This document shows positions 59,344 through 64,000 of a stretch of DNA of 64,000 bases, piece by piece. This DNA is from Manihot esculenta (taxonomy: Eukaryota; Streptophyta; Magnoliopsida; Malpighiales; Euphorbiaceae): assembly GCF_001659605.2 (NCBI RefSeq), contig NC_035174.2, forward strand, positions 22,518,027 through 22,582,026, written 5' to 3'. The translations under genes were made by a program, and so were the position numbers. Each line of letters begins with the position of its first letter. Position 1 is the first letter of the stretch. The notes beneath the pieces were generated by a model. That model worked only from the letters and a program-made list of their open reading frames with translations. It had not been told where the DNA came from and made no database searches.

Positions 59344-59598
59344 CTCCCACGATCCCATAATATTTGTTGATTTTTTTTTAATTGTTTTAAAATTATTATT
59401 TAATTTTTTACACTATAATAATATATAAATTAATTATTATAATTCTATTTTATTTTATTTTATTTTTAATAAAATTATTAGAATATTTTTAATATTTAAT
59501 ATAATTTAATGTCTTCAATATAAATAAATTGGAAAGTTAATAAAATTTTTTTTAATGTGCGTGAAAAATAAATGAATAAGAATTATGGGCAGATGGAA
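59344..59598. mobile_element. Stowaway-like MITE
   Basis: The left end CTCCCACGATCCCATAAT and the right end (inverse of TTCCATCTGCCCATAAT) match the general Stowaway terminal pattern, flanked by TA on both sides (59342-59343 and 59599-59600). About 255 bp, AT-rich, non-coding, typical of a Tc1/mariner-derived MITE. Confidence 0.68.
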
Positions 59599-59600
59599 TA

Positions 59601-60654
59601 TTTTAATAGCTCATATGATAATCCAAAACATATATATGAAGTTTTTTTATTATTATTATAATTGATTGAAATCAATTGATCCACTCAACCAATTGTAAAT
59701 GTGGTTTTTTCATATTATTATTTGCGATTAAATTTGAATCTGAAACTTTTCACTTTTAAATTTGTTTTGATCTCAAATTGGATTCATCGTTTAGAATTTA
59801 AACTTAATTTAAATTAGAATTTATTAGAAAAATTAAAATTTTTCAGAATTTAAAAATAAATAATGATGCAGAACTCTATGGAAGTCCAAAAACTCTATTA
59901 TGATAAGATGAAATAATTTCAAAAATCAATAATAAACTCTCCTCCATGTCACTCAACGCAAATGATAGCAAAAATATCAATAATTAAGAATTTGAAAAGC
60001 AAGATAAACGTTACAATTGAATTAATAAATTTATTTCATTCTTGATACAATTAAAAAAATATTATCTTACACTCTCATAATAACAAAGGTACATAAAGAG
60101 TGAATAATTTTAAATTTTAATTAAAAGTTTTTTTCCAAGCAGAGGACGACTTGAGTTTAGAAAACTAAATCTAACCATAAGAGAATAAAAATAAACTAAA
60201 CCCAAAAGTGCTCAAATAAGACTGGTCGAATTTAATAGCCCATAGCAAGTGGGCAGTACACTAAACCCCAAATACTAGCCCCAAATAACTAAACTAGTAA
60301 TACTAAATCAAATAAAATAGCATAAACTTAATCTAAACAAGGTTCAAATAACATGTATAACACGTCTCCTAAGATTGTTCACGAGTTATGCACATGCCTT
60401 GTACATGCTTCTTGAGTTACACGCACATATTTTTTCAAATCTGCCCATTTGATTTGATGAACTTTTACACCTTTTGATTAGATCCAATGGACTTGAATTT
60501 TCACAAAAACCTTTCTTGATCTTTACTTTAACTTTCTCGTTGTGTAGTTTTGTCCCATAGGTTTGATTATACTTCTTAAGCCCATAATTGCAAATATTGT
60601 ACCAAATTTGCCTCATATAAATTGAAACACGCTCAAGTGTATTTGGATCATATG
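59601..60654. other. AT-rich spacer, no recognised gene
   Basis: A minus-strand open frame of 76 codons (60386-60616) shows no known motif or supporting context, and I do not call it a gene. Confidence 0.4.
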
Positions 60655-62050
60655 TGTAACATCCTGAATTATTTATTTATTTATCTTATTATTATTAATG
60701 TAATAATTTGGTATTTTAAATTAAACTTATTATGAAACTTCTTTGAAAATTTTCTAGACTTTTAATTTTTTAAATTTTACATTTTTATTATATATAATTT
60801 TGAGAATTTATTTTAAATTATTTAAATACCACTTGACAAGTTTTAAAATTATTTTTATATTTTATAATTTTTTTAGACTTCCATGAATTTTATAAATTTT
60901 TTTCTAAATTCATTTACAGTTATAAGGCAGAATAAAAAAATCAGAAATAAAATATAAAAAAATAAAAATAAATCAGATGATTAAATCAAAGCGATCGAAT
61001 TAAACTAATAGGATAAGAAGGGTTGAATTGAACTGAGCCCACCTCCTTTTCTCTTCTTCTGCACGCGATGTCCCACTATTTCTTCTTTCCTTTTTATTTT
61101 TCCTCTCTTTTTCTTCCCATTAGTTTTCTCTCGATTTCCCCCCGTCTCTGGTCACCATTTCCAGTAAGGTTGGACTCTTTTGATTCATCTCCTCATGAAC
61201 TTTACATAGATACTAATCTTGCATGCCATTATCGATCGATTTGCACGAATCGAGCATTCAAAATTTATAACTTTTTTACTTTTCTCTTAAGGTTTCTCCC
61301 AAACCAAATATGCCATAAAAAATCTAAAGTTATTAGCGTGTTATACTCGTTGAGAGCTTTGCATATATATCAATTTCATAAATTTTTGACATCAAAAAAT
61401 TTTGGACCCATAAGTTTGGTAGTGAGTTTTTGAGCCCTTAGAGTCATGCTTTAATGAAATAAAAATATATTCATATCTGTAGTGTTATAAATTTCGTGTA
61501 GGTACTTTCATTTTGGAGAAATTCTACTGGCGCCCGGAACTACAATTTTGGTCCGGATGCGCAGGCTCCGAAACTGATCTCCAAAAGAGGTCAATACTAT
61601 AGTCTTTCATACCATTTTCAGACGTCCCGTATGCGTTTTAGGTGTCAGAGTTAACATTGGTAAGCCCGAACTCAAATTATCATTTTATTATAATATTTAT
61701 ATTTAGCTTAATACATGATTGAATATATTAAGATGACTATAATTGAGTAAGGTTATTTGCTATAGCAATATATTATAATTAAAGACTTTTGGAAAAATTT
61801 GTGGAATTTTCTTAAAATATATTAAATATTTGTAGAATTGTAGGGGATTTTAAATGTGAGTTAAAATTCACTATTATTGGTCTGTTTTGAGAATACTCAG
61901 AAAAGTCAGGTATTATTGTATTGTGTGTCTGAGGCTTTTGGGCAATTGAGAAATATAAATTATATTGTCTTGCAGGTGGGTTAGATCCTGGGTATGTTTC
62001 AATTGTTAAAAGACTATGTTCCAATTGTTAAAAGACAGGTAATTTGAGAT
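60655..62050 (+). mobile_element. Possible LTR of another Ty3/gypsy family
   Basis: Starts TGTAACATCCTGAATT, a common LTR start in plant Ty3/gypsy elements. It contains LTR-like blocks such as GAAATTCTACTGGCG, TTTGGTCCGGATGCGCAGG and GTGTCAGAGTTAACATTGG. No partner LTR, primer site or target duplication is seen, and the right border next to the Athila integrase relic is a guess. An open frame at 61068-61433 within it looks fortuitous. Confidence 0.35.
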
Positions 62051-62060
62051 ACCGAGATTA

Positions 62061-62850
62061 AATGCCTCTTGCACCAATACTGGTAATTAAAATTTTCGAT
62101 ATATGAGACATAGATTTTATGGGTCCATTCCCTTCGTCATTTAGAAATCGATATATTTTGCTTGCTGTTGACTATATTTGGAAGTGGGTAGAGGCCAAGG
62201 CCACTAGAACTAATAATTTGAAAGTTGTTTCTATTTTCTTAAAAAATTATATATTTGCCAGGTTCGGAGTTCCGTGACTACTTGTTAGTGATCGAGGAAT
62301 GCACTTCTGCAATAGGGTGTTCGAATCATTGTTGAAGAAATATGGGGTAACTCATCGTACTTCTACAACATATCATCCGTAAACAAACAATCAAGCAGAA
62401 GTCTCCAACCAGAAAATAAAGTCAATCCTAGAGAAAACTATCAATGTCAATAGGAGAGGCTAGAGCAATTGTCTTGATGATGTTTATGGGCTTATAGGAC
62501 AGCCTACAAAACCCTAATAGCCATGTCACAATTTATGGCAAGTATTGCCAATTTGTCAGTTGAACTAGAGCATAAAGTTTTTTGAGTGGTAAAGCAATGG
62601 AACAGTAGTCTAAGTGAAGCAAGTTCTAACCAAAAGTTGCAATTGCAGGAACTGGAGGAAATAAGGAATGAGGCCTACGAAAGTACCATAATTTACAAGG
62701 AAAAAACCAAAACATTTCACGATAAAACAATTTCCTAGAAAAGTTTTAGGGTGAGACAAAATGTTTTACTTTTCTATTCTCGATTAAAACTCTTTCTAGG
62801 GAAGTTAAAGATACAATGGATTGGTACATTTGTTGTGATTAAAACATTTA
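62061..62850 (+). pseudogene. Athila-type integrase relic
   Basis: Translation in shifting frames gives MPLAPILVIKIFDI, DIDFMGPFPSSFRNRYILLAVDY, LVSDRGMHFCNRVFESLLKKYG, then [27 protein letters not shown] and YSRLKLF-like blocks, the order seen in Athila-type integrases. The three acidic catalytic positions can still be picked out, but many stops and frameshifts make it a dead fragment. It is on the same strand as the Athila copy at 1436-42363 but separated by 20 kb, so it may be a different insertion. Confidence 0.75.
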
Positions 62851-63829
62851 TATAAAAACCACCTCATAGTATTAATAAAAATAATAAAATATTAATAAAT
62901 TAAATTTATTATAAATTTACCAAAAGAGCATTTAAAAATTTAATAGTTAGTTTAATAATCAAGAAAATTAGTTCTAAATATCACTAAAGAACAAAATAAA
63001 TAATAATATTAAAACATCAATCATTAGACAAATGATGTTATTTTTAAGCAAAATAATATTTTAAAGTAATGGTAAACAAAAAAGTGGATAAAGTCAACAA
63101 AAGAGTTTTTTTTTTTTTACCAATTTTCACTAACTTAACAACTAAACTACAGTAACATGGATCAAATGAAAATCTTGTGATTCAAAATTAATGCAAAAAT
63201 CAAATTGACACAATTATTTTCATCCTAAAAATTTTTCAAGAACTTTACGATTTTAGATTTATAGAAGAAAGTTGGATGTGTAAAATCTTCATTTATCTTT
63301 ATTAAACTCTTCTAACCATGACTGACTTAAATATTGAGAGAAAAATACAGTTGAACAGATAAAAATAAAAAGCATATTAAGTTTTATTATTAAAAAATAT
63401 TAAAAAATAGAAAAAAAACATGAAAAAGATGAAGAATTTTTATAGTTTTTTGTAAGGAGTAGAATATGAGTTCTATATACTTGAAGTACAACTTTATTGA
63501 TAAATAATCACTCACCATCACGTTAAACTTCAATTTATTATCTAAGTATTTTCAAATTTAAACCATACATCTGATTTTAAAAAATTATTTAAAATTATTT
63601 CAAACATTTATCATTTACAGTTAAAATTACTTAAAACAATAGAAATTATCATTTGACTTTTTTTAAAAAATTTTTATTTATCATTTATAATGATAATTAT
63701 TTAAAATAATTATTTTTATAAATAATTATTTTAAATGTTTGTAATTAATCAATTTATCAAAATTTTGAAACAAATAATTTATTTTCTTATCTTTGAAATT
63801 TGTCAAAATAAAATTTTAATTTCTAAAAT
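62851..63829. other. AT-rich spacer, nothing recognised
   Basis: Very AT-rich, with no open frame of interest, no terminal repeats found and no RNA gene seen. Confidence 0.45.
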
Positions 63830-63990
63830 GATGCAGAGCCCCGACGTTTATAGGAGACCCACAATAGTTTTTCAAAAAGAGAATTTCAAGGCGGATGACT
63901 TTAAAAAATGTGACAAAGGCCATAAGCCTGTCATAAAATTTGAGTCCCAAAATCCATCATTTGAGCATCAATTTTACATTTTAATTTTTT
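63830..63990. repeat. Inverted third copy of the 58.6-59.1 kb repeat
   Basis: In reverse complement this reads TTGTCACATTTTTTAAAGTC, TTGAAATTCTCTTTTTGAAA and AACTATTGTGGGT, matching the tandem units at 58586-59130. Truncated by the window end. Confidence 0.55.
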
Positions 63991-64000
63991 TAAAATTTTT

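Noticed and set aside
60386..60616. 76-codon minus-strand frame
   Set aside because: No motif, AT-rich spacer, no neighbouring exon signals.
61068..61433. 121-codon frame starting MSHYFFFPFYF
   Set aside because: Low-complexity phenylalanine-rich start, no known domain, and it lies in a probable LTR; not supported as a gene.

Overview
This is repeat-dominated, non-genic plant nuclear DNA. The Athila-type and chromovirus-type Ty3/gypsy polyproteins, initiator-Met-tRNA primer sites, AT-rich MITE-filled spacer and a MIR169 hairpin together indicate a eudicot. A Euphorbiaceae-like genome is my guess and is not proven by anything in the window. I see no intact host protein-coding gene.

Layout. 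Positions 1-1435 are AT-rich spacer with one MITE-like repeat. About 1436-42363 is a decayed Athila-type retrotransposon (5' LTR, PBS, gag, protease, start of RT, 3' tail) that has been repeatedly invaded by one chromovirus superfamily. All invaders share the LTR ends TGTAATACCCGG...GGGTCGTTACA, a TGGTATCAGAGCC primer site and 5-bp target duplications. The insertions are: solo LTR A (2413-4674) in the Athila LTR; near-complete element B (6206-16165) in Athila gag; minus-strand element C (from 17557) in Athila RT, with element D (17973-26870) nested in its LTR; and solo LTR E (32589-41826, minus), preceded by a second copy of the same Athila flank, with a shrunken element F (33387-40302) nested in it. 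From 42364 to about 51086 lies truncated element G, carrying solo LTRs H (43972-46229) in its LTR and I (47548-49791) in its gag.

From 51087 to the end the DNA is very AT-rich: several inverted-repeat or MITE-like elements, microsatellites, a MIR169 precursor on the minus strand (about 57261-57409), a diverged 270-bp tandem repeat with a third inverted copy at the window end, a possible unrelated LTR (about 60655-62050) and an Athila integrase relic (62061-62850).

Elements B, C, D, F and G encode or once encoded a single gag-protease-RT-RNase H-integrase polyprotein; a C-terminal chromodomain-like tail is seen in B and C, is only a remnant in F, and has been lost from D and G. B is broken by one stop codon, D by a 3' deletion, C by three stops and a frameshift, F by large deletions and G by truncation. 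The most unusual features are in the LTRs: conserved splice-site-like signals that could remove the ATG-rich leader together with the primer site, clusters of TTCGGC-N-GCCGAA palindromes around the TATA box, and a short tandem repeat whose flanking arms change together between subfamilies as if they pair.
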